From CAZYQW01 sp964649825 (GTDB taxonomy: Bacteria > Planctomycetota > B15-G4 > JADJEK01): DNA of 64,000 nt. Every line of letters starts with the position of its first letter. The first letter of the stretch is position 1. The position numbers and the translations under genes are program-made. The stretch covers positions 38,152 through 102,151 of the forward strand of contig CAZYQW010000081.1 in NCBI GenBank assembly GCA_964649825.1. The letters run 5' to 3'. The notes beneath the pieces were generated by a model. That model ran no database searches. It was not told the DNA's origin and saw only the letters and a list, made by a program, of their open reading frames with translations. Of the stretch, positions 29,364 through 38,658 are shown piece by piece.

Positions 29364-30277
29364 CCGACCCGTCCATTCCCAAGCTGCCCGCGATCCGAGC
29401 CGCGCTGGCGGCGCGGGGATTGTCCCCGCGGAAGCGATTCGGCCAGAACTTCCTCACGGACGAGGCGATCCTCGGTTCCATGGTCCGGGCCGCGGACACG
29501 AAGCCGGGGGATGTCGTCCTCGAGATCGGACCGGGTCCGGGCACGCTGACGGCCGCGTTGCTCCGCGCGGGCGCGCGAGTGCTGGCGGTCGAGGTCGATC
29601 GGGACATGGTGGAGCTGCTTGCCGCCTTGATCGGGGATCACGATCGCCTCGAGGTCCACGTCGGTGACGCGCTCGCGGAGCGACCCGCGCCACCGGCCGC
29701 GATCCGGCGGCGGCTCGAGGAGATGGGGGGTGAGCGGGGCTTCTCGTTCGTGGCCAACCTGCCCTACCAGGTCGCACCGACCCTGATCGCGGACCTCGTG
29801 TGGGAGCTTCCGCCTCGAGTGAGCGTCGTCACGGTCCAAGACGAGGTTCGCGAGCGGCTCGCGGCGAAACCCGGTACGCGCGAGTACGGGCCGCTGTCGG
29901 TCATGGTCCAGCTACGCGCGAGCGTCGAGATGATGCGGCGACTCGGTCGACACGCGTTTTGGCCCGCACCCAACGTGGAGTCGGCGTGCGTAAGGCTCAT
30001 CCCGCGCGAGCCCGACGCCGCCCTCGTCGACGTTCCCAGCAAACTCATCCGCGAGGTCGTGCGAGGGGTCTTCCACGCGCGGCGCAAGAGCGTCCGAAAC
30101 TCGCTCGAACTTGCGCTGGCGGCGACCGTCCCCAGGGAGGTCGTGCAGGAAGCGCTGAGCGCGGCCGGCGTCGACGCGACGCGGCGCGGCGAAACGCTCG
30201 CACCCCACGAGATGGTCGCCGTGGCGCGTGCGCTTCGCAGAAGCATCGCCGGCGACTCCGGCGCGAGCGTCGATTGA
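29360..30277 (+). CDS. rsmA: 16S rRNA (adenine1518/1519-N6)-dimethyltransferase
   Basis: KsgA/RsmA of 305 residues, SAM-dependent dimethylation of two adjacent adenines in helix 45 of 16S rRNA. It shows RKRFGQNFL at the N-terminus, motif I LEIGPGPGTLT, acidic strand-2 end VEVD, and motif IV NLPYQV. The C-terminal helical domain ends with the FHARRKSVRNSL region. It overlaps the preceding gene by four bases. Confidence 0.96.
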   Translation: MTDPSIPKLPAIRAALAARGLSPRKRFGQNFLTDEAILGSMVRAADTKPGDVVLEIGPGPGTLTAALLRAGARVLAVEVDRDMVELLAALIGDHDRLEVHVGDALAERPAPPAAIRRRLEEMGGERGFSFVANLPYQVAPTLIADLVWELPPRVSVVTVQDEVRERLAAKPGTREYGPLSVMVQLRASVEMMRRLGRHAFWPAPNVESACVRLIPREPDAALVDVPSKLIREVVRGVFHARRKSVRNSLELALAATVPREVVQEALSAAGVDATRRGETLAPHEMVAVARALRRSIAGDSGASVD

Positions 30278-30349
30278 CCGACCCCGTGGATTCCCATAGG
30301 TTCTATGCTTCGGCCGACTCCGCAGAATCCACTCCGATCGAGGCGTTCC

Positions 30350-32173
30350 ATGGCGATGGGGGACCGTGATCTCGTCGAACGTGTGAAGTCGGCGATCGAC
30401 ATCGTCGAGATCGCGCAGGCGTACTTCCCACTCACCAAGCGCGGCGAGCGCTTCGTGGCACTCTGTCCGTTCCACCGCGAGAAGACTCCTTCGTTCTCGA
30501 TCCATCCCGGACGACAGATCTTCCACTGCTTCGGCTGCTTGAAGAGCGGCGACGTGCTGACACTGGTCATGGAGATGGATCGACTCTCGTTTCTGGAGGC
30601 GCTGAACCAGCTCGCCGAACGCGCGGGTGTGCCTCTGCCGGAGCGGCGCGGCGGCAGCACGGATGGGAAACGTCTTCGGCTGTACGAGCTGATGGAACAC
30701 GCCGCGAGCTTCTACCGCGAATCGCTTCACTCACCTCGCGCGGCGATTGCCCGGGAGTACCTTGTCCGTCGAGGCATTGGCGACCGCGCCCTCGACGCGT
30801 TTCGGGTCGGCTACGCGCCGAACGAGTGGCGTGAGCTCACGGCGGCGATGAAAGCGCGCGGATTCACGGAGGAAGAGCTCCTCGCGGTCGGCCTGATCAA
30901 GGAGAACGAACAGGGACGACGGTGGGACCTTCTTCGCCATCGGGTGGTCATCCCGATTTTGGACACGCGAGGGCGCGTCATCGCGTTCGGTGGTCGCGTG
31001 CTCGACGACTCCGAACCCAAGTACGTCAACTCCCCCGAAACTGAGCTTTTCTCGAAGCGTTCGGTGCTCTTCGGCTTCGACGTAGCGCGCCAGTCGGCAT
31101 CGTCGAGGGGCGCGTTTGTCGTGGTCGAAGGGTACATGGACGTGATCTCCGCCCATCAACGAGGCATCGACACCGCGGTCGCGGCGCTCGGCACGGCGTT
31201 TACGCACGAGCATGCCCAGCAGATGGGGCGCTACGTGAAACGAGCGATCCTCGTGTTCGACGCGGACGACGGTGGGGTTCGCGCCACCGATCGCGGTGTT
31301 CCGATCCTCTTGGCCGAGGGAATCGACGTGACGGTGGTCCGGCTCCCGAATGGGCAAGATCCCGATGACTTCCTCAAGGACCGCGACCGGGCGGGCTTCG
31401 AGTCGTATGTCGATTCCCACGGCGAAGATCTGATCGACTACCTGATCCGGCGGGCGCGCGAGCGTCATGGAGCCGGCCCGACCGGAGCGGCGCGGGGCGC
31501 CCGGGAGGTCCTCGAGCAGGTGTCCCGGACCACCGACGAGATCCAGTTCGATCTCTTCCTCAGGCGCACCGCCCAGGCCTTCGGCGTCGACGAGTCGGTG
31601 TTGCGCCGCGCCGGTCGAGTCCGTCGAGAAGGAACGGAATCGGAGAAGTTCCAGGCCCACCACATGGCCCCATCACGTGCTAGACTGAGGAATTGGGAGC
31701 AAGATGAAGTTTTTATCGTTCAAGCCTCCCTGTCGGATGCAGCAGTTGCAACACAAGCCGTTGGAGCGCTATCAGAGGCAGATTTCCGGGACAGCGGACG
31801 ACGCAGAGTGTTCCTTGTCATCCGAGACATCGTAAAGGGCTCGCAAAGCCCCAACCCGTCGGTTGTGTTGGAGATGCTGAAAGAGGACGCCGCCGCGACG
31901 GCCGCGATCGAGGCCGCGTTCGGTCGTGACTTCTCTGTCGAGGAGTCCGCCGAGTGCGTGATCGCTCGCATCGTTGAGCGGCGCGATGACGATGAGTACC
32001 GGCGTTTCCGCGAGGAGACCCGACGCTCTGGGCCGCGAGATGATGACGAGGAACTCAATCGAACGTTGAGTCAAGCGAGGCGCTTCCTGGGAAAACGGTA
32101 CGACTCCATGAAGCGCGCCACGCGAAAGCAAACGTCGGAAGAAGAAGAAAGACCTGATTCATTCGAACCGTAA
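30350..32173 (+). CDS. dnaG: DNA primase
   Basis: A 607-residue primase that makes RNA primers for replication. The N-terminal zinc ribbon CPFH (C39, H42) ... CFGC (C60, C63) is intact. The RNA polymerase core follows (EYLVRRGIGDRALDAFRVGYAP), then TOPRIM (VVVEGYMDVISAHQ and an FDADDGG acidic motif). The C-terminal helicase-binding region is divergent and has a lower G+C content from about 31680. ATG 30350 follows GAGG by seven bases. The order dnaG-rpoD recalls the macromolecular-synthesis operon of other bacteria. Confidence 0.96.
   Translation: MAMGDRDLVERVKSAIDIVEIAQAYFPLTKRGERFVALCPFHREKTPSFSIHPGRQIFHCFGCLKSGDVLTLVMEMDRLSFLEALNQLAERAGVPLPERRGGSTDGKRLRLYELMEHAASFYRESLHSPRAAIAREYLVRRGIGDRALDAFRVGYAPNEWRELTAAMKARGFTEEELLAVGLIKENEQGRRWDLLRHRVVIPILDTRGRVIAFGGRVLDDSEPKYVNSPETELFSKRSVLFGFDVARQSASSRGAFVVVEGYMDVISAHQRGIDTAVAALGTAFTHEHAQQMGRYVKRAILVFDADDGGVRATDRGVPILLAEGIDVTVVRLPNGQDPDDFLKDRDRAGFESYVDSHGEDLIDYLIRRARERHGAGPTGAARGAREVLEQVSRTTDEIQFDLFLRRTAQAFGVDESVLRRAGRVRREGTESEKFQAHHMAPSRARLRNWEQDEVFIVQASLSDAAVATQAVGALSEADFRDSGRRRVFLVIRDIVKGSQSPNPSVVLEMLKEDAAATAAIEAAFGRDFSVEESAECVIARIVERRDDDEYRRFREETRRSGPRDDDEELNRTLSQARRFLGKRYDSMKRATRKQTSEEEERPDSFEP
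31678..31686 (+). promoter_or_regulatory. Possible internal extended -10 promoter for rpoD
   Basis: TGC followed by TAGACT inside dnaG forms an extended -10 motif without a clear -35 box, at the start of a lower-G+C patch about 530 bases upstream of rpoD. Internal rpoD promoters inside dnaG are known in E. coli; here it is only a motif match. Confidence 0.3.
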
Positions 32174-32217
32174 GGGTTGGCGACGCGAACCCTCGGCTCG
32201 AGAAGGGTGCGAGATAA

Positions 32218-33870
32218 GTGGTCACGATCGAGAGGCTGGATCCCAGCACGCGCGTCCTCTTGGAACGCGGACGTAAGAAAGGGTTCGTCACCTACGAGGA
32301 GATGAACCAGGTGCTTCCCGACGACGTCGTCTCGGGCGACAACATCGACGGCATCCTGAACTTGCTCGAGGAGCAGGGGATCGAGCTCGTCGACGAGTCG
32401 GACGTGTCCGAGTCTTCCGACTCGCCGAAGAAAAGCACGCGTCGCGAAGGCGACCGTTTCGAGAGCACCGGCGGATCCGAGAAAATCGACGATCCGGTCC
32501 GAATGTACCTCACCCAAATGGGAGAGATCCCGCTCCTCACCCGCGAGGAGGAGATCGATCTCGCGAAGCGCATCGAGACGACGCGCCGCGCGTTCCGAAA
32601 ACTGATCCTGTCGTCCGGCTTCGCGTTCCGTGACGCAATCCGCATCCTCGACGACGTGCTGCTCGGCGAGCTCGCGTTCGACCGCACCCTCAAGGTGGCG
32701 ACGTCGTCTTCGGGCTCGACCGATGCCAGCAAGAGCGAGGTCGCGGATCGACTTCAGGTCAACATCGGCACGCTCAAGCGCCTCCTTCACGCCACCAAGA
32801 ACGACTATCGCCGATTGCTGCGCGAGAAGATGTCGAACGCGGAACGGCTCCGGCTCGTGCGCCGGACCGGTTGGCGACGACGTCGTGCGTCGATGCTGCT
32901 CGAGGAGCTGAACCTTCAGTTGAAGAAGGTGAAACCGATGATCGATATGCTTCGCCAGAGGCATCGCGACATGTCGGAGCTCGAGAAGCGTTTCAAGGAC
33001 TATCGCGGCAGCAAGGGCTCGAAGGAATACCGCAACCGGAAGCTCGAGTACGAGAAGGCGGTCGTCCAGGCGCTCGAGTCGCCGCACCGGCTCGAGATCC
33101 GCATTCAACGGATCCTGAAGCGGTACCAGGAGTACGAGACGGCGAAGATGAAGCTGTCCTCGGGCAACCTCCGACTCGTCGTGTCGATCGCCAAGAAGTA
33201 CCGCAACCGCGGTCTGTCGTTCCTCGACCTCATCCAGGAGGGGAACACCGGCCTCATGAAGGCGGTCGAGAAGTACGAGTACCGGCGCGGGTACAAGTTC
33301 TCCACGTATGCGACGTGGTGGATCCGGCAGGCGATCACCCGCTCGATCGCGGACCAGGCGCGGACGATCCGCATTCCAGTTCACATGATCGAGACGATGT
33401 CGAAGCTTCGCAACGTCACGAAGAAGCTGATCCAGAGCTACGGTCGCGAGCCGTCGATCGAGGAGGTCGCGCTCGCCGCGAACATCTCGATCGAAGAGGC
33501 GAAGAGGGTGATGAAGATCTCGAAGCACCCGATCTCGCTCGATCGTCCGATCGGAGAGGGTGACGACTCGTACTTCGGGGACTTCATCGAGGACGAGGGA
33601 GCCGAATCGCCGGTCAATGCCGCGGCGTACGTGATGCTGCGCGAGAAGATCGACGCGGTTCTGTCGACGCTGTCGTTCCGCGAACGCGAAATCATCAAGC
33701 TTCGCTACGGTATCGGCGACGGCTACACCTATACTCTCGAGGAGGTCGGTCGGATCTTCAAAGTGACGCGCGAGCGCGTCCGTCAGATCGAGGCCAAGGC
33801 GGTGCGCAAACTTCAGCACCCGGTGCGGAGTCGTTTGCTCGAGGGATTCCTCGAGAGTCTGGATAGCTGA
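32218..33870 (+). CDS. rpoD: Primary RNA polymerase sigma factor (RpoD/SigA)
   Basis: A 550-residue group 1 sigma factor. Region 1.1 is kept (LERGRKKGFVTYEEMNQVLP). Region 1.2/2.1 begins DPVRMYLTQMGEIPLLTREEE. Regions 2.3-2.4 are GYKFSTYATWWIRQAI and the -10-reading helix, region 3 follows (RIPVHMIE), and region 4.2 has TLEEVGRIFKVTRERVRQIE. A roughly 200-residue non-conserved insert between 1.2 and 2 is present. GTG start at 32218, 44 bases after dnaG. Confidence 0.96.
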   Translation: MVTIERLDPSTRVLLERGRKKGFVTYEEMNQVLPDDVVSGDNIDGILNLLEEQGIELVDESDVSESSDSPKKSTRREGDRFESTGGSEKIDDPVRMYLTQMGEIPLLTREEEIDLAKRIETTRRAFRKLILSSGFAFRDAIRILDDVLLGELAFDRTLKVATSSSGSTDASKSEVADRLQVNIGTLKRLLHATKNDYRRLLREKMSNAERLRLVRRTGWRRRRASMLLEELNLQLKKVKPMIDMLRQRHRDMSELEKRFKDYRGSKGSKEYRNRKLEYEKAVVQALESPHRLEIRIQRILKRYQEYETAKMKLSSGNLRLVVSIAKKYRNRGLSFLDLIQEGNTGLMKAVEKYEYRRGYKFSTYATWWIRQAITRSIADQARTIRIPVHMIETMSKLRNVTKKLIQSYGREPSIEEVALAANISIEEAKRVMKISKHPISLDRPIGEGDDSYFGDFIEDEGAESPVNAAAYVMLREKIDAVLSTLSFREREIIKLRYGIGDGYTYTLEEVGRIFKVTRERVRQIEAKAVRKLQHPVRSRLLEGFLESLDS

Positions 33871-33877
33871 TCTCGGA

Positions 33878-34642
33878 ATGGAACCCGAACGTGATCTGAA
33901 GACGTTGGACGGACCGCGGCGCCAATTGGTGGTGTTGGTCCGTCTACAGAGGCTGGATCGCGAACGGGACGTTCACGAACGCCTGATCAGCCAGACCGAG
34001 CCGATCATCCGGGCGCGCGAGAAGTCGCTCCACGATGCGCGCGAACTGACCAAGGCTTCCTATGAGAATCTGAAGCACGCCAAGGCAAAGGCGCACGACG
34101 CGGAGGTCGACCTCAAGGCGAACGCCGAGCGGATTCAGAAGCTTGAGCTCCAGCTCAACACCGCGAAGACGAACCAGGAGTTTCACGCGCTCCAGTCGCA
34201 CATCAACAAGCTCAAGTCCGAGGCGGCCGCGGAGGAAGACTCGACCCTCGTCTTGTACGACGAGATCGAGCACAAGGAGAACCTCGTACGCCGCGCCGAA
34301 GAGAAAGTGAAGACCCTCACCGCAGAGTTCGAGACGTTCAAGAAGACCTGCGAGAACGACCGCGACGAGGCGCAGAAGGACCTTGAAGAGACCGCGGAGC
34401 GGCGCCAGATGTTGCTCGCGGAGCTACCCCCGGACATGCGAGCCGAGTATGAACGGGTTCGCAAGGCCCGTGACGGAGTCGCGATCGTTCCGTGCGAGGA
34501 TCGGACGTGCTCCGGCTGTGGCTTCAGCGTGACTCCGAATGATCACGCCCGCATGATGGCGGCGAGTCAGATCGTCCACTGTGACTCGTGCCAGCGCATC
34601 CTGTACGTTCCCGAGGCGCTGAAGGCGTTCCCCGACGGCTGA
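33878..34642 (+). CDS. Coiled-coil zinc-ribbon protein (C4-type, CdsZ-like)
   Basis: A 254-residue protein. Residues 10-190 are a long antiparallel coiled coil with the LKANAERIQKLELQLNTAKT and NQEFHALQSHINKLKSE segments typical of this family. The C-terminus is a four-cysteine zinc ribbon (CSGCGFSV ... CDSCQRILY). Members of this family are widespread and of poorly defined function. It begins seven bases after rpoD and is surely co-transcribed with it. Confidence 0.85.
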   Translation: MEPERDLKTLDGPRRQLVVLVRLQRLDRERDVHERLISQTEPIIRAREKSLHDARELTKASYENLKHAKAKAHDAEVDLKANAERIQKLELQLNTAKTNQEFHALQSHINKLKSEAAAEEDSTLVLYDEIEHKENLVRRAEEKVKTLTAEFETFKKTCENDRDEAQKDLEETAERRQMLLAELPPDMRAEYERVRKARDGVAIVPCEDRTCSGCGFSVTPNDHARMMAASQIVHCDSCQRILYVPEALKAFPDG

Positions 34643-34696
34643 CGCTGCTTCGACCCTTCACTCCGTCACTCCTTGACTCGTTCCCGGCGAATCATC

Positions 34697-36634
34697 GTGG
34701 TCTCCTCGATTCACAGAGTCATCGTCGGTACGGCCGGTCACATCGATCACGGCAAGTCGACGCTCGTGCGCGTGCTGACCGGCGTCGACCCGGATCGACT
34801 GAAAGAGGAGAAGGACCGGGGGATGACGATCGACCTCGGCTTCGCACCGTATCGAACGGCGGCAGGGCGAACGGTCGGAATCATCGACGTGCCCGGGCAC
34901 GAGCGCTTCGTGAAGAACATGGTCGCGGGCGCGAGCTCGGTCGACATCTTCCTGCTCGTCGTGGCGGCCGATGACGGCGTCATGCCGCAGACTCGCGAAC
35001 ACATCGAGATTCTCGACCTGCTCGGCGCGCGCAAGGGGCTCGTGGCGGTCACGAAGGTCGATCTGGTCGACCCCGAGCTTCGCGACTTGGCGGTCGCTGA
35101 GATCGAGGACTACCTCTCCGACACGCCGTTTCGAAACGTGCCGCTCGTGCCGATCTCGTCCGCCACGGGCGAGGGAATCGAGGAGTTGAGGCGCCGCCTT
35201 GACGCCCTGGTGGACGAAACCGAGGCGCGGACCAACGAGGGCCTGTTCCGAATGCCGGTGCAGCGCGTCTTTTCGGCTCCGGGTCACGGGACGATCCTGA
35301 CCGGCGTGCCGACGTCCGGTTCGGTTCGCGTCGGCGACACGCTCGAGCTTCTCCCGCTCGGGGCGCGAGGAAAGGTACGCGGCATTCAAGCGTATCGCGA
35401 GACGCGGGACGACGCTGCGGCGGGGCACTCGACCGCGCTGAACCTCTCGGACGTCGACTACCGCGTCGCGGAGCGAGGGCACGTGGTCGCGACGCCCGGC
35501 TACTTCAAGCCCGTCCGTTTCATCGAGGCCGAGCTGCGCTTCCTCGCGTCGGCGAGCCGTCCACTCAAGCATGGTACCGATGTCCGCATTCACGTCGGGA
35601 CGTCCGAGGTCCTCGCGCGGCTCATCCTGCTCGATCGCAAGGTTCTCCAACCGGGGGAGGAGGCGCTCATCCAGCTCCGTTTGCGCGACCCGGTGGTCGC
35701 GGTTCGAGGCGATCGGTTCTTGGTTCGCCAGACGTCACCGATGATCACGCTGGGCGGCGGACTGATCGTCTCGGAGTCGGAGCGCCGGCTGGCGAGCCTG
35801 CGGGAAAGCTCGATCGCGAGCGTCCGCGCGAAGGCGGACGCCATCGACGATGCGGCTACCTATCTGGAGCGACTGATCCTGGAAGAAGAGACTCGACCGG
35901 TCGCGCGATCGCGCGTTCCCGAGCTGATGAAGCTCCCGAAAGAGACCGCGGTTGCGACGCTGAGTCGCCTGATCGACACCGGGGCGATCATCGATCTGGG
36001 TCGGGACCGACTGGTCCACGTCGACGTCCTCGTGCGGGTGCAGCGCGAGGTCCGTGCATGGCTGTCGCGCTTTCATCAGGAGAACCCGCTGGCTCCGAAC
36101 GCTCCGGCGCTTTCTCTCAAAGGAGCGATCCACGCCGACGAAGCCCTGCTCCAAGGCGCGATCGCCGGCCTCGAGAACGAGGGCCTGGTGGTTTCCGCGA
36201 AGGGGGGACGGCTGCGCCTGTCCGACTTCGAGCCGAGCCTCGACGAGCGAGATCGACACGCTCTGGACGCCATCTCCGCCGAGCTCCGCCGCACGGGTGC
36301 GGCACCCGCATCCAACGACGAGCTCGCCACGATCACGGGGCTCTCCGAGGGACGAGTGCGCGCGCTGCTCGATCTTCTGTGCGATCGAGGCGAAGTCGTC
36401 CGCACCAAGGATCATTGCTTCCACGGGGACACGATCCGCGCGGCCCGGGAGACGTTGGCCGCCGTGTCCAGCGCGAACGGGGGCGAGGTGATCGTCCCCG
36501 AAGTGCGGAACGTGCTCGGGACGACGCGAAAGTACCTGATTCCGCTGCTCGAGCACTTCGACAGCATCGGCGTGACGGCGCGGCGAGGTGATCGTCGGTT
36601 CTACGTGGGTCGGGCCGCGGAGGGCGGGACGTGA
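34697..36634 (+). CDS. selB: Selenocysteine-specific elongation factor SelB
   Basis: SelB brings Sec-tRNA to the ribosome at recoded UGA codons by binding a SECIS hairpin. G1 motif GTAGHIDHGKS, DVPGHERF (G3) and TKVD (G4) define the GTPase. Domains II-III follow, and the C-terminal half (about 370-640) contains the winged-helix array that reads SECIS (for example LSEGRVRALLDLLCDRGEV). The length matches SelB and not EF-Tu. Start: GTG 34697 puts the GTPase ten residues in; TTG 34673 is an alternative. No selA, selD or tRNA-Sec is in the window. Confidence 0.9.
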   Translation: MVSSIHRVIVGTAGHIDHGKSTLVRVLTGVDPDRLKEEKDRGMTIDLGFAPYRTAAGRTVGIIDVPGHERFVKNMVAGASSVDIFLLVVAADDGVMPQTREHIEILDLLGARKGLVAVTKVDLVDPELRDLAVAEIEDYLSDTPFRNVPLVPISSATGEGIEELRRRLDALVDETEARTNEGLFRMPVQRVFSAPGHGTILTGVPTSGSVRVGDTLELLPLGARGKVRGIQAYRETRDDAAAGHSTALNLSDVDYRVAERGHVVATPGYFKPVRFIEAELRFLASASRPLKHGTDVRIHVGTSEVLARLILLDRKVLQPGEEALIQLRLRDPVVAVRGDRFLVRQTSPMITLGGGLIVSESERRLASLRESSIASVRAKADAIDDAATYLERLILEEETRPVARSRVPELMKLPKETAVATLSRLIDTGAIIDLGRDRLVHVDVLVRVQREVRAWLSRFHQENPLAPNAPALSLKGAIHADEALLQGAIAGLENEGLVVSAKGGRLRLSDFEPSLDERDRHALDAISAELRRTGAAPASNDELATITGLSEGRVRALLDLLCDRGEVVRTKDHCFHGDTIRAARETLAAVSSANGGEVIVPEVRNVLGTTRKYLIPLLEHFDSIGVTARRGDRRFYVGRAAEGGT

Positions 36635-38622
36635 CCACGGCGCGTCGTGTCCTCCGATCGGTGCTTGCATTGGTCGTCGTCGTGCTCGTGGTCTGGATCG
36701 CGGTCCGCGCGACGCGCGGCCGGAACGAGCTCGGAGTGACGTCCGTCGTGCTCGTGACGATCGACACCGTGCGAGCGGATCGGATCGGCGCCTACGGCGG
36801 CGCGCCTGACGTCATGCCGACGATCGACCGCCTTGCGCGGGAGGGCGTACGCTTCGAGCGCTGCCTGACCACCGCTCCGATCACGCTCCCCGCGCACGCG
36901 TCGATCCTGTCCGGGACCGATCCGATCGCGCACGGAGCCCGCGTGAACGGGGCGTTCGCGTTCGCGCCGGAGAACCCGTCGCTTGCTCGCGTTCTGAAGG
37001 ACCGTGGCTTCGCGACCGGTGCGTTCGTCTCGGCGTTCGTGCTCGATGAGCGGTTCGGCCTCGACGTCGGCTTCGACGAGTACGACGACAAGTTCGCTCT
37101 CGAGGACGGGATCTACGACCCGAGTCCCGAGGAGCGTCGCGGAGAGCGGACCGTTGACGCCGCCCTCGATTTCGTCGAGCGAGCCGGCTCTCAGCCGTTC
37201 TTCGTCTGGGTGCACTTGTTCGACCCGCACGCGCCGTACGAGGCCAAGGACCCGTTCGCCTCGCGATTCGAAGATCCCTACGACGCTGAACTGTCGTACG
37301 TGGATCACTGCATCGACGAGCTCTTGAGCGGGCTCGCCGCGCGCGAAAGGCTCGACGACTGCTTGTTGTCGATCGTGGCCGACCACGGGGAGGGGCTCGG
37401 TGACCATGGTGAGTCGACGCACACGGTCTTCGTCTACGACACCACGATGCGTGTACCCTGGATTATGTGGTCGAACGGAAGATTGCCCGCCGGCCGGACC
37501 GTCGGCCCCACGGTTTCCGTGATCTCGGTGGCGCCGACGATTCTCGATCTCCTGGATCTCGAGATACCGGTGGAGATGTACGGGAAGTCGTCCAAGCCGC
37601 TGATCGATGGGGAGCGGGTGGCGTCCCGCCCCGTCCACTTCGAGTCTCTGGCGCCGTCCTACTACTACGGCTTCGACCCGCTCTCCGGGATCGAGCTCGA
37701 CGGTCGAAAGCTCATCGTCGCGCCTCGTCCGGAGCTGTACGACCCGAAGACCGACCCGTCGGAGCAGGAGAACCTGTTTACGGCGGAGCCTGCGGTCGCG
37801 AGCCGGCTCAAGCGGGAGCTCGACGCGTATGAGAGGTTGCACGCGACGAATCGATCGGCACCTCAGGAGCTGAGCGCTTCGTCGCTCGCGCGCATGAGAG
37901 AGCTCGGGTACCTCGCCGGCGGGGGGGCACGCGAGTCGACCGGACGGGATCCGAAGGACGGCATCCACATCGTCGAACGGCTGCAGCAAGCCGCCCTCAG
38001 GAGCCGCGACGACCGGGCCGGGGCGATCGACGCGTTGGAGCGCCTGATCGCGGACGACCCGTCCATCGCGGAGGCGCATGAGCTTCTCGGCGACATGGAA
38101 GCGATCGAGGACCCAGCCACGGCCGCCGCGTCGTACGCGCGTGCTCGCGAACTGCGACCGAGGAACCCGGAGCTCTACGTGAAGGAGGGTACGGCTCGGA
38201 TCGGGATGGGCGAGATCGAGCGGGCCGAACTGTTGCTGCGTTCCGCGATCGATATCGACGCGACGAACGTCCGGGCGAGAGTCCAGCTCGGTCACCTCCA
38301 TCTCCGTCGAGGTACCGTGGACGCGGCGAAGCGTCGGTTCGACGAGGTCTTGCTCGATCACCCCGACGTGGTCGGGGCCCGGCTCGGGCGCGCAGAGTGC
38401 CTCTTGTCGCTCGGGAACGTGCGGCTTGCCGATCAGGATCTCCGCGCCGCGGTGGAGCAGGAACCGAACAACCTGCATGCGCTCTCGCGTCTCGTCATGA
38501 CCTGCGTCACCCTGCGCAACCTCGAAGACGCGGTCCAGTTCCGAGCCAGGGCACTCGATCTCGACGACACCATGAGCTGGCCGGCCGAGATCGAGCGGGA
38601 GATCGCCAAGTTCCTCGACTGA
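36631..38622 (+). CDS. Membrane-anchored sulfatase-fold (alkaline phosphatase superfamily) protein with TPR tail
   Basis: A protein of 663 residues: N-terminal membrane helix (about 8-25), sulfatase-fold domain (about 35-400) and tetratricopeptide repeats (about 430-640). Metal-binding motifs are seen: VTIDTVRADRIGAYG near the start and ADHGEGLGDHGE. At the nucleophile position the sequence is TTAPITLPAHASILSG: the Cys/Ser that becomes formylglycine in true sulfatases is replaced by Thr. That fits a phosphoethanolamine/phosphoglycerol-transferase-like or phosphatase activity better than sulfatase. It overlaps selB by four bases (GTGA). Confidence 0.82.
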   Translation: MTTARRVLRSVLALVVVVLVVWIAVRATRGRNELGVTSVVLVTIDTVRADRIGAYGGAPDVMPTIDRLAREGVRFERCLTTAPITLPAHASILSGTDPIAHGARVNGAFAFAPENPSLARVLKDRGFATGAFVSAFVLDERFGLDVGFDEYDDKFALEDGIYDPSPEERRGERTVDAALDFVERAGSQPFFVWVHLFDPHAPYEAKDPFASRFEDPYDAELSYVDHCIDELLSGLAARERLDDCLLSIVADHGEGLGDHGESTHTVFVYDTTMRVPWIMWSNGRLPAGRTVGPTVSVISVAPTILDLLDLEIPVEMYGKSSKPLIDGERVASRPVHFESLAPSYYYGFDPLSGIELDGRKLIVAPRPELYDPKTDPSEQENLFTAEPAVASRLKRELDAYERLHATNRSAPQELSASSLARMRELGYLAGGGARESTGRDPKDGIHIVERLQQAALRSRDDRAGAIDALERLIADDPSIAEAHELLGDMEAIEDPATAAASYARARELRPRNPELYVKEGTARIGMGEIERAELLLRSAIDIDATNVRARVQLGHLHLRRGTVDAAKRRFDEVLLDHPDVVGARLGRAECLLSLGNVRLADQDLRAAVEQEPNNLHALSRLVMTCVTLRNLEDAVQFRARALDLDDTMSWPAEIEREIAKFLD

Positions 38623-38658
38623 CTCGAGGGAGGGGCCGAGGCGACGGTGCGATCGCGG

